DNA of 64,000 bases from Thiohalophilus thiocyanatoxydans. GTDB lineage: Bacteria; Pseudomonadota; Gammaproteobacteria; UBA6429; Thiohalophilaceae. This document shows, one piece after another, positions 16,878 through 26,498 of this stretch. The stretch covers positions 62,001 to 126,000 of the forward strand of contig NZ_SOQX01000001.1 of the NCBI RefSeq assembly GCF_004366735.1, read 5' to 3'. How positions within the stretch are numbered: the stretch's first letter is position 1; each line of letters opens with the position of its first letter. The notes beneath the pieces are model-generated. The model saw only the letters and a program-made list of their open reading frames with translations. It was not told where the DNA came from and searched no databases. Made by a program: the position numbers and the translations under genes.

Positions 16878-19108
16878 TTCGCAAACTCTTCTCCGGCAGC
16901 GCGCCGATCATTATTCTGTTCGTCCTGCTGCTGACCTCGCTCTACCTGATGAGTGGCGCCACGCACAACTCGGCGCTGTTCGGCGAGCTCTACTCGCTGA
17001 TGCTCGGGGTCAATATTCTGGCAATCTTCCTGTTGCTGGTTCTGATCGGCAAAAGCCTGTGGCAACTGATACAGCAATACCGCCGGAAGGACACGGGGAC
17101 CCGGCTTACCGCCCGCCTGGTGGTGATGTTTGTCATTCTCTCGGTCACGCCGGTGTCGGTGGTCTATTACTTTTCACTCGATTTTATCAAGCGCGGGATC
17201 GACAGCTGGTTCGATGTGCGCGTCGAAAACGCCCTGAACGATGCACTGGAACTGAGTCAGGCATCACTGGGCGTGCGCATGCGTGAGTTGCTGCGCGAAA
17301 CCCAGAGCCTGAGTCGCGAGCTGGCCAATACCCCCGATAATCTCAGCGCCCTGAAACTGAACGAACTCCATCAGGAGACCGACGCCTCCGAACTGACCCT
17401 GTTCTCGCGCAACGGCCGTATCATCGCCTCCAGTAACCTGGAGTCGACCCAGTTGCTGCCGGCCCGGCTGGATGACACCAGCCTGCATATGCTGCGTCAG
17501 GGCAATGACGATATCGGTCTGGTCCCGATCAGGGACAGCGGCCTGCACTTTCGCGCCGCGGTAATCCTGCCCGGCCCGGATGCTGTGACCGAACCGCGTA
17601 TCCTGCAGGCCCTGTTTCCCGTGAACGAACGCATCAACACCCTGGCCGACAGTGTGCAGTCGGCGTTCAGCCAGTACCGGGAAGTGGCTTATCTGCGTAC
17701 GCCGCTGAAATACAGCTTTATTCTCACCCTCTCGCTGGTGTTGTTGCTGAGTATTCTGGTGGCGATCTGGGCCGCGTTTTACGCGGCGCGACGCATGGTG
17801 CAGCCCATCTACGATCTGGTGGAGGGGACCCGCGAGGTGGCCGCCGGCAACTACGACAAACGGCTACCCCTGCCGGGCAAGGATGAGCTTGGCTTTCTGG
17901 TTCGCTCGTTCAACGAGATGACCCACAAGATCGCCATTGCCCAGCAACAGGCCCAGCAGAGTCAGCAACAACTGGAGACCCAGCACGCCTATCTGGAGGC
18001 GGTGCTCGCCAATCTCTCCTCGGGCGTGCTGACCCTGGATAACCGGCACACGCTGAATACCCACAACCTGGCCGCCAGCCAGATCCTCAATCTCGATCTG
18101 AGCCGCTATCAGGGTGCGCGACTGGATACGCTGGCCGACGCCGAACCCGCCACCCGACAACTGGTCAACGCGATCACCCAGTATCTCGATGCCGGCGAAC
18201 AGGAGTGGCAGGAGCAGGTGACCCTGTTCGGTCCCAACGGCCGCAAGGTGTTGATGTGTCGCGGGACCCCGCTGCCCCACAGCAGTGATCGCGAAAGCGG
18301 CAGTATTATCGTCTTCGACGACATTACCGCGCTGATCCAGGCCCAGCGCAACGCCGCCTGGGGCGAAGTGGCCCGCCGTCTGGCCCACGAAATCAAAAAC
18401 CCGCTGACCCCCATTCAGCTGGCCGCCGAGCGCCTGCGTCACAAATACCTGAAAACCATGCCGCAAGACGATGCCAACGTGCTGGACCGCTCCACCCACA
18501 CCATCGTCCAGCAGGTCGAGACGCTCAAGGAGATGGTCAAGGCGTTCTCCGACTACGCCCGTATGCCGGAGTTGCAACTGGAAACGCTGGATCTGAACAC
18601 GATCATCGACGAGGTCCTCGATCTCTATCGCACCAGTAACAACCAGATCCGCTTTACCCTGAAGCTGGATCCCAGCATGCCGCAAATCGAGGCCGATGCC
18701 GGCCGCCTGCGTCAGGTGCTGCACAACCTGTTCAAGAACGCGCTGGAAGCGATGGACTATGCCCGGGGCTCAAAGCTTCGGGTCACCACCCGGTGCGCCC
18801 GGCAGCAGAATTGCCGCTATGTGGAGCTGAAAATCGAGGACAGCGGCCCGGGCATTCCCGAGCAGCTGTTTGACCAGTTGTTCGACCCCTACGTTACCAC
18901 CAAGCCCCGCGGCAGCGGCCTGGGTCTGGCCATTGTGAAAAAGATCGTCGAGGAACACGGCGGCATGCTCTGGGCGGAGAACAGCGCCGCCGGTGGCGCC
19001 ACGGTGATTATCCGCCTGCCGGTGGTTTCCTCCGGCGGTGAAATAAGCGATACAATGGAGCCGGACTCCGAACAAACGATTAACCGCGATGATGATGCAG
19101 CCGCCTGA
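16859..19108 (+). CDS. ntrY: NtrY-type sensor histidine kinase
   Basis: A 749-residue membrane kinase of the NtrY family, partner of NtrX in nitrogen/redox/envelope regulation. Three N-terminal membrane segments (about residues 15-33, 45-65 and 83-103), a periplasmic region to about 280, a fourth segment near 283-305, then HAMP, a PAS domain (YLEAVLANLSSGVLTLDNRHT), HisKA with H510 in RRLAHEIKNPLTPIQ, and an HATPase domain with N-box NLFKNALEA, DSGPGIP and GSGLGLAIVKKIVEEHGG. The gene overlaps the DUF4390 gene and ntrX, giving a tightly coupled operon. Confidence 0.94.
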   Translation: MVIGSLIRKLFSGSAPIIILFVLLLTSLYLMSGATHNSALFGELYSLMLGVNILAIFLLLVLIGKSLWQLIQQYRRKDTGTRLTARLVVMFVILSVTPVSVVYYFSLDFIKRGIDSWFDVRVENALNDALELSQASLGVRMRELLRETQSLSRELANTPDNLSALKLNELHQETDASELTLFSRNGRIIASSNLESTQLLPARLDDTSLHMLRQGNDDIGLVPIRDSGLHFRAAVILPGPDAVTEPRILQALFPVNERINTLADSVQSAFSQYREVAYLRTPLKYSFILTLSLVLLLSILVAIWAAFYAARRMVQPIYDLVEGTREVAAGNYDKRLPLPGKDELGFLVRSFNEMTHKIAIAQQQAQQSQQQLETQHAYLEAVLANLSSGVLTLDNRHTLNTHNLAASQILNLDLSRYQGARLDTLADAEPATRQLVNAITQYLDAGEQEWQEQVTLFGPNGRKVLMCRGTPLPHSSDRESGSIIVFDDITALIQAQRNAAWGEVARRLAHEIKNPLTPIQLAAERLRHKYLKTMPQDDANVLDRSTHTIVQQVETLKEMVKAFSDYARMPELQLETLDLNTIIDEVLDLYRTSNNQIRFTLKLDPSMPQIEADAGRLRQVLHNLFKNALEAMDYARGSKLRVTTRCARQQNCRYVELKIEDSGPGIPEQLFDQLFDPYVTTKPRGSGLGLAIVKKIVEEHGGMLWAENSAAGGATVIIRLPVVSSGGEISDTMEPDSEQTINRDDDAAA

Positions 19109-20522
19109 ATCCGCCGCTCCCGCGCCTCCGCAACAGTCCGATACCTCGGCCGCCACGCCCTATATTCTGGTGGTCGATGACGAGCCGGATATTCGCCAGC
19201 TGCTGCAGGAGATCCTCGAGGACGAGGGTTACGAAATCGCCGTGGCAGAAGATGGCGAGACGGCACGCCAGCTGCACCGCCAGCGCCGGCCCGATCTGAT
19301 TCTGCTGGATATCTGGATGCCGGACATCGACGGTATCACCCTGCTCAAGGAGTGGAAGGACGATGAACAACTCGGCACGCCGGTGATCATGATGTCGGGC
19401 CACGGTACCGTCGAAACCGCGGTCGAGGCCACCCGCCTGGGGGCTTATGACTTTATCGAAAAGCCGATCTCCCTGGCCAAGCTGCTGCTGACCATCGAAC
19501 ACGCCCTGGAAACCGACAAACTGCAGCGCGAAAACCAGGGGCTGCGCCGCCACAGCCTGGAGGTGCACGAGCCGATCGGCAAAAGCGCTGTCATGCAGAA
19601 CCTGCGGGATCAACTACGGCGCATCGCGGAACATGACAGCTGGGTATTAATGCATGGCGAGCCGGGCTGCGGTATTCACATCGCCGCCCACTACCTGCAT
19701 GATGCCAGCACCCGGCGCGACCGCCCCTTTATCGATGTCAATGTCTCCGGCCTGAACTCCGACAATGCCGCGCATGAACTGTTCGGTTCCGAAAAAACCG
19801 GCCCGATTTATTACGGCTTGCTGGAACAGGCCAGTGGCGGGACCCTGTTGTTGTATGACATTGCCGATATGGATACGGCGACCCAGGCCAGGCTCTATTC
19901 CGCCCTCGATGCGCAGAGTTTTTACCGGACCGGCGGTACCCAGCCCGTCGAATTGCGGGCACGCATTATCGCCGCCAGCCATCACGATCTGGAGCAGCGG
20001 GTGGCCGACGGCCTGTTCCGCAAGGACCTGTTCTATCTGTTGAATGTGGTACCGGTACGGGTCCCGGCCCTGCGCGAACATCGCGAGGATGTCCCGGAGC
20101 TGCTCAATTTTTTCACCAATCAACTGGTCGACCTGGAGAAGCTGCCCTATAGAAAGTTCACCATGGCGGCACAGAACCGATTGCGTAACTATGACTGGCC
20201 CGGTAACCTTCGCGAGCTGACCAACCTCATACAGCGACTTCTCATCGTCGGCTCGGGGCACGAGATCGATATAGACGAAATTGACGCTGCGCTGGGCGAA
20301 AGCGACACGACGAGCAGCAAGCGCGAGGTCCAGGTCAATTACGATCTCCCCTTGCGCGAGGCGCGCGAACAGTTCGAACGTGACTATCTTGAATACCAGC
20401 TGCGCAAGGCACGGGGCAGCGTCGGCAAAGTGGCCCAGGCGGTCGGCCTGGAGCGGACCCATCTGTATCGCAAGCTGCGCGCCCTGGGGATTGATCCGAA
20501 GAACATCAGCCACGACGGGTAA
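19089..20522 (+). CDS. ntrX: NtrX-type response regulator with degenerate AAA+ domain
   Basis: 477 residues: receiver domain (acidic DDE near 30-32, phosphoacceptor D74, K125 in EKP), a sigma-54-activator-like AAA+ domain (about 155-395) and a C-terminal Fis-type helix-turn-helix (about 430-470, GSVGKVAQAVGLERTHLYRKL). The AAA+ module is damaged: the Walker A position reads GEPGCGIH (190-197) without the essential Lys, the GAFTGA loop is replaced by TGPIYYG, and Walker B reads LLLYDIAD instead of the LFLDEI form. It therefore should not hydrolyse ATP or contact sigma-54, and more likely works as a phosphorylation-controlled DNA-binding protein. DNA-binding and receiver parts look intact. Confidence 0.92.
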   Translation: MMMQPPESAAPAPPQQSDTSAATPYILVVDDEPDIRQLLQEILEDEGYEIAVAEDGETARQLHRQRRPDLILLDIWMPDIDGITLLKEWKDDEQLGTPVIMMSGHGTVETAVEATRLGAYDFIEKPISLAKLLLTIEHALETDKLQRENQGLRRHSLEVHEPIGKSAVMQNLRDQLRRIAEHDSWVLMHGEPGCGIHIAAHYLHDASTRRDRPFIDVNVSGLNSDNAAHELFGSEKTGPIYYGLLEQASGGTLLLYDIADMDTATQARLYSALDAQSFYRTGGTQPVELRARIIAASHHDLEQRVADGLFRKDLFYLLNVVPVRVPALREHREDVPELLNFFTNQLVDLEKLPYRKFTMAAQNRLRNYDWPGNLRELTNLIQRLLIVGSGHEIDIDEIDAALGESDTTSSKREVQVNYDLPLREAREQFERDYLEYQLRKARGSVGKVAQAVGLERTHLYRKLRALGIDPKNISHDG

Positions 20523-20577
20523 TCCGAAGACAAACGTTTTATAATTTACTTTATAAAAAGTACAACACTGGATTTTT

Positions 20578-21951
20578 ATGAAAATCATCATTCTCGGGGC
20601 CGGTCAGGTCGGCAGCTCACTGGCGGAGAATCTCGCCAGTGAAGCCAACGACATCACCCTGATTGACCAGCGCGAAGAGGTGCTGCAGGGCCTGCAGGAT
20701 CGCCTGGACCTGCGCACCGTGATCGGCCATGCCTCCTATCCCGAAGTCCTGCAGCGTGCCGGCGCGGACGACGCCGACATGCTGATTGCCGTGACCGACA
20801 GTGACGAGACCAACATGGTCGCCTGCCAGGTCGCCTATACGGTCTTTCATACCCCGACCAAAATCGCCCGGGTCCGCTCGCTCGAATACCTCAAACATAA
20901 CAATCTGTTCAGTCCGACGGCCCTGCCCATCGATGTACTGATCAGCCCCGAACAGTTGATCACCAATTATGTACAAAGCCTGATCAATCATCCCGGCGCC
21001 CTGCAGGTACTCGACTTTGCCGACGGACTGGTGCAACTGGTCGGTGTACGCGCCTATTACGGCGGGCCGCTGGTCGGCCACGAGCTGCGTACCCTGCGCA
21101 AGCACATGCCCGGCATCGAGGCGCGGGTGGCGGCCATCTACCGACGCGGCCGGCCCATCATCCCCGAAGGCCACACCGTGATAGAAGCCGACGACGAAGT
21201 CTTCTTCATCGCCGCCAGCAAGAATATCCGCAAGGTCATGAGCGAACTGCGGCGCCTGGACAAACCCTACAAGCGCATCATGATTGTCGGCGGCGGCAAT
21301 ATCGGCAAGCGGGTTGCCCAGTCACTGGAACGCAAGTACCAGGTCAAGCTCATTGACCATAACCTCGAGCGGACCCGCGCTATATCCAATGAACTCTCCA
21401 GGACCATGGTGCTGTGTGGCGACGCCGCTGACGAAGAGCTGCTGCTGGAAGAGAATATCGACAAGATCGATGTCTTCTGCGCCCTGACCAATGACGATGA
21501 AGCCAACATCCTCTCCTCGATGCTGGCCAAGCGACTCGGCGCCCGCAAGGCGATTACCCTGATCAACCGCGCCGCCTATGTGGATCTGATCCAGAGCGGG
21601 GAGATCGACATCGCCCTCTCCCCGCAACAATCCACCATCGGCAGTCTGCTCGCCCATGTGCGCCGCGGCGACGTGGTCAAGGTCCATTCCCTGCGCCGCG
21701 GCGCGGCCGAAGCCATCGAGGCCATCGCCCACGGCGATATCAACACCTCCCGGGTCGTTGGCCGCAAAGTCGAGGATCTCAAACTGCCGCCGGGCACCAC
21801 CATCGGCGCGATCGTCCGCGATAACGAGGTCATCATCGCTCACCATGACACCCTGATCGAATCAGACGACCACGTCATTATGTTCCTGGTCGACAAGGCG
21901 CGCATCCCCGATGTCGAGCGGCTATTCCAGGTCAGCATCACTTTCATATAA
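20578..21951 (+). CDS. trkA: Trk potassium system NAD-binding subunit TrkA
   Basis: Peripheral gating subunit of the Trk K+ uptake channel. 457 residues made of two tandem RCK (KTN-TrkC) modules, each with a dinucleotide motif: [13 protein letters not shown] at residues 6-18 and [13 protein letters not shown] near 238-250. The C-terminal TrkA-C lobes contain [20 protein letters not shown]. It follows ntrX by 55 bp; the gap contains TATAAT at 20540-20545 but no convincing -35. The trkH gene is next, after a repeat-containing spacer. A second, clearly homologous trkA lies at 28264. Confidence 0.96.
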   Translation: MKIIILGAGQVGSSLAENLASEANDITLIDQREEVLQGLQDRLDLRTVIGHASYPEVLQRAGADDADMLIAVTDSDETNMVACQVAYTVFHTPTKIARVRSLEYLKHNNLFSPTALPIDVLISPEQLITNYVQSLINHPGALQVLDFADGLVQLVGVRAYYGGPLVGHELRTLRKHMPGIEARVAAIYRRGRPIIPEGHTVIEADDEVFFIAASKNIRKVMSELRRLDKPYKRIMIVGGGNIGKRVAQSLERKYQVKLIDHNLERTRAISNELSRTMVLCGDAADEELLLEENIDKIDVFCALTNDDEANILSSMLAKRLGARKAITLINRAAYVDLIQSGEIDIALSPQQSTIGSLLAHVRRGDVVKVHSLRRGAAEAIEAIAHGDINTSRVVGRKVEDLKLPPGTTIGAIVRDNEVIIAHHDTLIESDDHVIMFLVDKARIPDVERLFQVSITFI

Positions 21952-21963
21952 ATAACAAGGTAT

Positions 21964-21990
21964 GAGTAACGAGGGACGAGTGACGAGGAG
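21964..21990. repeat. Heptamer repeat (gagggac type)
   Basis: Units gagtaac, gagggac, gagtgac and a partial gaggag between trkA and trkH. The inverse-complement form (ctcgtcc, ctcgtca) occurs at 22092-22119 at the other end of the same spacer. Confidence 0.7.
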
Positions 21991-22049
21991 TATGGCTTCT
22001 GTGCATTTCATCAGTCTAAACCAGAGCACCAAATACCTGAGCCCCTCGT

Positions 22050-22080
22050 GTAGGGTGGATCAAGCGCAGCGGATCCACCT
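22050..22080. repeat. REP-like hairpin with GTAGG tail
   Basis: GTAG followed by an 8-bp perfect stem GGTGGATC/GATCCACC around aagcgcagcg. Same architecture as the other GTAGG hairpins but with an unrelated stem. Confidence 0.65.
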
Positions 22081-22091
22081 GCAATCTTGTC

Positions 22092-22119
22092 CTCGTCCCT
22101 CGTCACTCGTCACTCGGCC
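22092..22119. repeat. Heptamer repeat (ctcgtcm) before trkH
   Basis: Units ctcgtcc, ctcgtca, ctcgtca, ctcggcc. The trkH frame stays open through this repeat, which can mislead start prediction. Confidence 0.7.
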
Positions 22120-22131
22120 CTGTTCTTAATC

Positions 22132-23586
22132 ATGCATTTGCTGGTTATTCAACGCATCCTGGGCATTCTGCTGATGATCTTCAGCCTGGCGATGCTGCCG
22201 CCGCTGTTTGTCTCCTTCCTTTATCTTAATATTACATTTGACGCATTCTTTTACAGTTTCGCGATCATTCTGATCAGCGGCATTATCCTGTGGTTGCCGG
22301 TCAAGAAGCAGAAGCAGGAACTTCGGATCCGGGACGGATTTCTGGTCGTCGCGCTGTTCTGGACCATTTTGAGTCTGTTCGGCGCCATCCCTTTCATTCT
22401 CTCGCCCGATCCGGCGGTTTCTATCACCGATGCGATTTTCGAGTCCTTCTCCGGGCTGACCACGACCGGTTCCACGGTCCTCACCGGCATCGATGACCTC
22501 CCCGAATCGATCCAGTTCTATCGCCAGCAACTGCAGTGGCTGGGCGGCATGGGGATTATCGTACTGGCGGTGGCCATCATACCCATGCTCGGCATCGGCG
22601 GCATGCAGCTGTATCGCGCCGAAACCCCAGGCCCGGTCAAGGACACCAAGATCACCCCTCGCATCACCGAGACGGCCAAGGCATTATGGTATATCTACCT
22701 GAGCCTGACCGTACTCTGTGCTCTGGGTTACTGGCTGGGCGGCATGAGCCTGTTTGACGCCATCGGGCACAGCTTTTCGACCGTGGCGATCGGCGGTTTT
22801 TCGACCCATGATGCCAGCATGGGGTACTTTATTGACAAGCCCATGATCGAGGTCGTGGCGATTATTTTCATGTTTCTCTCGGGCATTAACTTTGCGCTGC
22901 ACTTCACCGCCTGGCGGCATCGTTCGCTGGCGTATTACCTGCTCGATTCCGAATTCCGGGCTTATGTGATTATTCTTATACTCGTTGCCCTGATAACCGT
23001 ATTTTACCTGCATAACGAGAATGTCTTCCCCGGATTCGATCGGGCGCTACTGCACGGTGTATTTCAAACGGTGTCGATCGGCACCACAACCGGCTTCACC
23101 ACTCACCAGTACCACCTGTGGCCCGGCTTTTTACCGGTCCTGCTGCTGTTTGTCAGTTTCATCGGCGCCTGCGCCTGGTCTACCGGCGGCGGGATGAAAG
23201 TCATTCGATTTTTATTGTTGCTCAAGCAGGGAATACGCGAGATCACCCGCATTGTTCATCCCCATGCGGTAATTCCGATCAAACTCGGCGGGAAACCGGT
23301 CTCGCCGCGAATTATCGATGCTATCTGGGGCTTTTTCTCCGCCTATGTCGCGGTCTTTGCCATCATGCTGCTGATCCTGATGATGACCGGACTGGATCAG
23401 ATCACCGCCTTCTCCGCGGTGGCCGCCACCATCAACAACCTGGGCCCGGGGCTCGGTGAGGTCGGTGACAACTACGCCTCCCTGACCAATACCGCCAAAT
23501 GGATCCTCTGCTTCTCCATGCTGCTCGGCCGCCTCGAGATCTTCACCCTGCTGGTGCTGTTGACCCCGGCCTTCTGGCGCCGCTAG
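22132..23586 (+). CDS. trkH: Trk potassium channel membrane subunit TrkH/TrkG
   Basis: Inner-membrane K+ channel of the SKT superfamily, about 484 residues with some ten hydrophobic segments. The four selectivity-filter loops are recognisable: SGLTTTGSTVL, TVAIGGFSTHDAS, SIGTTTGFTTH and INNLGPGLGEVGD, each with the filter glycine. The frame opens at 22087, but the first 15 codons are heptamer repeat, so ATG 22132 (MHLLVIQRILGILL) is preferred. Works with TrkA encoded upstream. A second copy is at 26787. Confidence 0.94.
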   Translation: MHLLVIQRILGILLMIFSLAMLPPLFVSFLYLNITFDAFFYSFAIILISGIILWLPVKKQKQELRIRDGFLVVALFWTILSLFGAIPFILSPDPAVSITDAIFESFSGLTTTGSTVLTGIDDLPESIQFYRQQLQWLGGMGIIVLAVAIIPMLGIGGMQLYRAETPGPVKDTKITPRITETAKALWYIYLSLTVLCALGYWLGGMSLFDAIGHSFSTVAIGGFSTHDASMGYFIDKPMIEVVAIIFMFLSGINFALHFTAWRHRSLAYYLLDSEFRAYVIILILVALITVFYLHNENVFPGFDRALLHGVFQTVSIGTTTGFTTHQYHLWPGFLPVLLLFVSFIGACAWSTGGGMKVIRFLLLLKQGIREITRIVHPHAVIPIKLGGKPVSPRIIDAIWGFFSAYVAVFAIMLLILMMTGLDQITAFSAVAATINNLGPGLGEVGDNYASLTNTAKWILCFSMLLGRLEIFTLLVLLTPAFWRR

Positions 23587-23608
23587 CTTTTCTATCAAAA
23601 TCTACTTA

Positions 23609-23665
23609 CCGCAGAGACGCCCGCCCTTCGGGCAGTGACGAGGGACGAGGTACTGGGTACGAGGC
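23609..23665. repeat. gcccttcgggc hairpin element plus heptamer repeat
   Basis: accgcagagacgc and gcccttcgggcag (a GCCC-ttc-GGGC hairpin) followed by 7-bp units (gtgacga, gggacga, ggtactg, ggtacga). The hairpin element is the inverse complement of those at 5764-5792 and 7064-7094. Confidence 0.6.
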
Positions 23666-23787
23666 AATTAAGCCACTTCAGCTTACACAGAAGTGGCTCG
23701 TTGAAGACTCATAAACAATATTTCTTTGCGACCTCTGTGCTAATGGCTTTTATTGTTTTTCAGCCTCGCAGCCCTTATCCTTGTGGC

Positions 23788-24111
23788 ATGTCCATGATCA
23801 ACAACCTCGAAAAAATGCTCGCCGACGGCCAGGACAGCCTGCTGCTGCGCTTCGGCCTGGGACAGGCCTATTACAAGGAAGGGCATTACGACAACGCCAT
23901 CGCCCATCTGCAACGCGCCCTGCAATTCGACGGCGAATACTCCGCCGCCTGGAAGCTGCTCGGTCAGGCTCATGCCGACAGCGGCGATCAGCAGCAGGCC
24001 ATCGCCACCTATGAAAAGGGTATCGAGGTCGCGGAAAAGAAAGGCGATATGCAGGCGGCCAAGGAGATGCGGGTGTTTCTCAAGCGCCTGCTAAAACAGG
24101 CTGAGCAATAA
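23788..24111 (+). CDS. Small tetratricopeptide-repeat protein
   Basis: 107 residues. Two and a half TPR helices pairs: LLLRFGLGQAYYKEGHYDNAIAHLQRALQFD, YSAAWKLLGQAHADSGDQQQAIATYEKGIEVA and a C-terminal basic helix. No signal peptide, so probably cytoplasmic. Likely a protein-protein adaptor; partner unknown. The frame opens at 23635, but the upstream part is repeat; ATG 23788 (or 23794) starts the TPR-like sequence. No clear ribosome-binding site. Confidence 0.75.
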   Translation: MSMINNLEKMLADGQDSLLLRFGLGQAYYKEGHYDNAIAHLQRALQFDGEYSAAWKLLGQAHADSGDQQQAIATYEKGIEVAEKKGDMQAAKEMRVFLKRLLKQAEQ

Positions 24112-24303
24112 AATCTGTTTAAATTTAATCCAGCTTCCAGGCTGAACAGACTACTGATGCTGATGCCGATAAAAACACAAGTTACTGTCGTACATGTCAG
24201 GAACATACCTCACAATTATTTCACATAATAATTACAAGTATATATTCAAAAGAGCTCTCTGGTTAAAGGATCTGAGGTCTGAGTGCATCAACCTTAATTA
24301 AAG

Positions 24304-25005
24304 CTACAGTATTGAAAACCGGTACCCCACACCCTGAACCGTCATGATAAATCGTGGTTGCGCCGGATTGTCTCCCAGTTTTTGTCGTAATTGCCCAACC
24401 AATACGCGTAAATAGTGAACATCGTCCTGGTGAGTACTATCCCATATTTCCCGGATAATTTGCTGATGCGTTAATACCTGCCCATGTGAGGAAACCAGTA
24501 AACGAAGCAGTGTATATTCCTTTTTTGAAAGATGAACGGCCGTGCCGTCAACAGTGACTTCGCGCGTAGTGAAGTCAACATGGAGTCCCTGGGACTCAAA
24601 AACTGTCGCTGAATTCGATGAGTCATCAGAGCTACGTAAAATAGCTCGAACTCTGGCCATCAATTCACCAATACCAAACGGCTTTGTTACATAATCGTTC
24701 GCACCTGCATCCAACGCCTGAACTTTATCAGTTTCGGAGGCACGCACTGACAATACCAGAACAGGTATTTGCGACCATTCTCGAAGTTGCTCTATAAAGT
24801 TCTGGCCATCCAGATCCGGCAGCCCCAAATCAAGTATAACAAGATCCGGATTGAGTGAAGTTACAAGCATTAGTCCTTCCTCGCCAAGACGAGCTTCATA
24901 CACTATGTAATTATGTGCCTCCAGACTAATTCTAAGAAATTTTCTGATTTGCGACTCATCTTCAACGACGAGTATTTTTATTGCTGATTCAGACGACATA
25001 TTCAA
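24304..25005 (-). CDS. kdpE: KdpE-type response regulator
   Basis: OmpR/PhoB-family regulator of 233 residues: receiver with phosphoacceptor D59 (LVILDLGLPDLDG) and the conserved Lys in YVTKPFG, and a C-terminal winged helix (EVTVDGTAVHLSKKEYTLLRLLVSSHGQVLTHQQIIREIWD) of the KdpE subtype. The start codon overlaps the stop of the kinase gene by four bases, so the pair is translated together. There is no kdpFABC in the window; the divergent trkH-trkA pair is the obvious candidate target. Codons are AT-richer than in the flanking core genes. Confidence 0.9.
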   Translation of the reverse strand: MNMSSESAIKILVVEDESQIRKFLRISLEAHNYIVYEARLGEEGLMLVTSLNPDLVILDLGLPDLDGQNFIEQLREWSQIPVLVLSVRASETDKVQALDAGANDYVTKPFGIGELMARVRAILRSSDDSSNSATVFESQGLHVDFTTREVTVDGTAVHLSKKEYTLLRLLVSSHGQVLTHQQIIREIWDSTHQDDVHYLRVLVGQLRQKLGDNPAQPRFIMTVQGVGYRFSIL

Positions 25006-26498
25006 TTTTCTGGTATTTCAATCGGAATAATTATTTGCATACAGGTTCCTGTCCCTTGCAACCCATCCTTTGCAGTAACGGTACCTCCATGTGCCGCTAT
25101 CATTCCTCGGCAAATTGCCAGCCCGAGACCCGTACCCTGTAATTGGCCACGATCGCCTTGACGTATGGTGTAAAACATATCAAACACCTTCTCTCTTTCT
25201 TTTTCTGGTATACCGGGCCCTTCATCACAGACATTGATTTTTAAATTCCCTCCAGAGTCAATGGCCGTGATCGTAACAACACCATCTTCAGGCGTGAAGC
25301 GAATAGCATTATCCATAAGATTGACGACCGCTTGTTCTATCAACACCCCATGAACCCAGATCACTGGCACGTCGTTTGTCACAGAAGTATTAATCGTAAC
25401 TTTATCCTTAAATACGCTCGCGCGATTAATTGCACTGGATATTATATCGTGCAGGTCTACCCATTCTCGCTGAAGCTTCAGCTTTCCTTGCCCAAGACGG
25501 GTCATATCCAGCAAATTCTGGATATGACGATCAAGCCGCTGAGCTTCCGTGGTTACGGTAGATAATAAGTCTTTTCTGTCAGTTGTACTGAATGAATCTC
25601 CGTATTCCATAAGGCTTGTTGTGGAACCGATAATAGAGGCAAGCGGCGTCCTCAGATCGTGTGAAATTGAGGAAAGTAATGCAGAACGCAATTGCTCTGT
25701 TTCTGTAACCAGTTTGGCTTGCTCAAGATCCTCGACCAACTGTGTCCGATCCAGCGCAATAGTCGCCTGATCACACAAACTCTTGGTCAGCTCAAGTTGC
25801 TCATCATCCAGAATACCATCTATCACAACCATACCTACTACGCCAGTGCGCGTTGCCAGCCTGATCGCATGCAACTCTGGCGCTGCTTCGCTATTCACTA
25901 ACCCCTGATTCCAGACAAGTTTTAACCTATCCGATGCAATTGGTATCGGGTTGTTTGCTGTAGCCCGCTGTTCGGGTTCTTCATCTTCGCCAGTGGCCAT
26001 TGTAAATACCTGGACAGGTCTTTCCAATGATTTGGCCAGATGGTCCGCCAGGGATTCCAAAACTGTAGATTCGCTTGCCGCTGAGGACATGCGTCGACTA
26101 AATTCATACAGATTCGATATGCGCTGAAGAGATGTCCGGCGTTTCGCAATCTCCAGATGCATACGGGCGGCCAGATTCCCTGTGATTGCGGCAATAATGA
26201 GGAAAAAAAGCAAGGTGGCCACATCACCGTCATCAGCAACCTCAAAGGTATAGTAGGGGGGAGTAAAGAAAAAATTATACGCCAAAAAGCTCACGATGCT
26301 TGAGAGCAATGACGGCCCCAGTCCTGTTCGGGCAGAGACAACCAGCACACCTGTGAGGAATAAAAGCGACAATGATGCGTGAGGCATCAGCCGATTAACA
26401 AGAAATGCTAGGCTTATAGTGGCAACAACCACCATTCCTGCAAAAAGATACTTCTTCTTGTCGGTATTGGTTGAGAAAAGAGGCTTCATTTTTCCCAT
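25002..26498 (-). CDS. Short KdpD-type sensor kinase (DUF4118-GAF-HisKA-HATPase)
   Basis: 498 residues, against about 890 for full KdpD. It starts at the membrane domain: four transmembrane segments of DUF4118 type between about residues 17 and 112, then a GAF-like region (about 125-260), HisKA with H280 in SSISHDLRTPLASIIG, and an HATPase with N-box NLMDNAIRF, DEGPGIP and GTGLGLAICRG. The N-terminal KdpD signal domain with its Walker site and the USP domain are absent, so it cannot sense in the way E. coli KdpD does through those parts. Coupled to kdpE; divergent from trkH2. Confidence 0.88.
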   Translation of the reverse strand: MGKMKPLFSTNTDKKKYLFAGMVVVATISLAFLVNRLMPHASLSLLFLTGVLVVSARTGLGPSLLSSIVSFLAYNFFFTPPYYTFEVADDGDVATLLFFLIIAAITGNLAARMHLEIAKRRTSLQRISNLYEFSRRMSSAASESTVLESLADHLAKSLERPVQVFTMATGEDEEPEQRATANNPIPIASDRLKLVWNQGLVNSEAAPELHAIRLATRTGVVGMVVIDGILDDEQLELTKSLCDQATIALDRTQLVEDLEQAKLVTETEQLRSALLSSISHDLRTPLASIIGSTTSLMEYGDSFSTTDRKDLLSTVTTEAQRLDRHIQNLLDMTRLGQGKLKLQREWVDLHDIISSAINRASVFKDKVTINTSVTNDVPVIWVHGVLIEQAVVNLMDNAIRFTPEDGVVTITAIDSGGNLKINVCDEGPGIPEKEREKVFDMFYTIRQGDRGQLQGTGLGLAICRGMIAAHGGTVTAKDGLQGTGTCMQIIIPIEIPEN

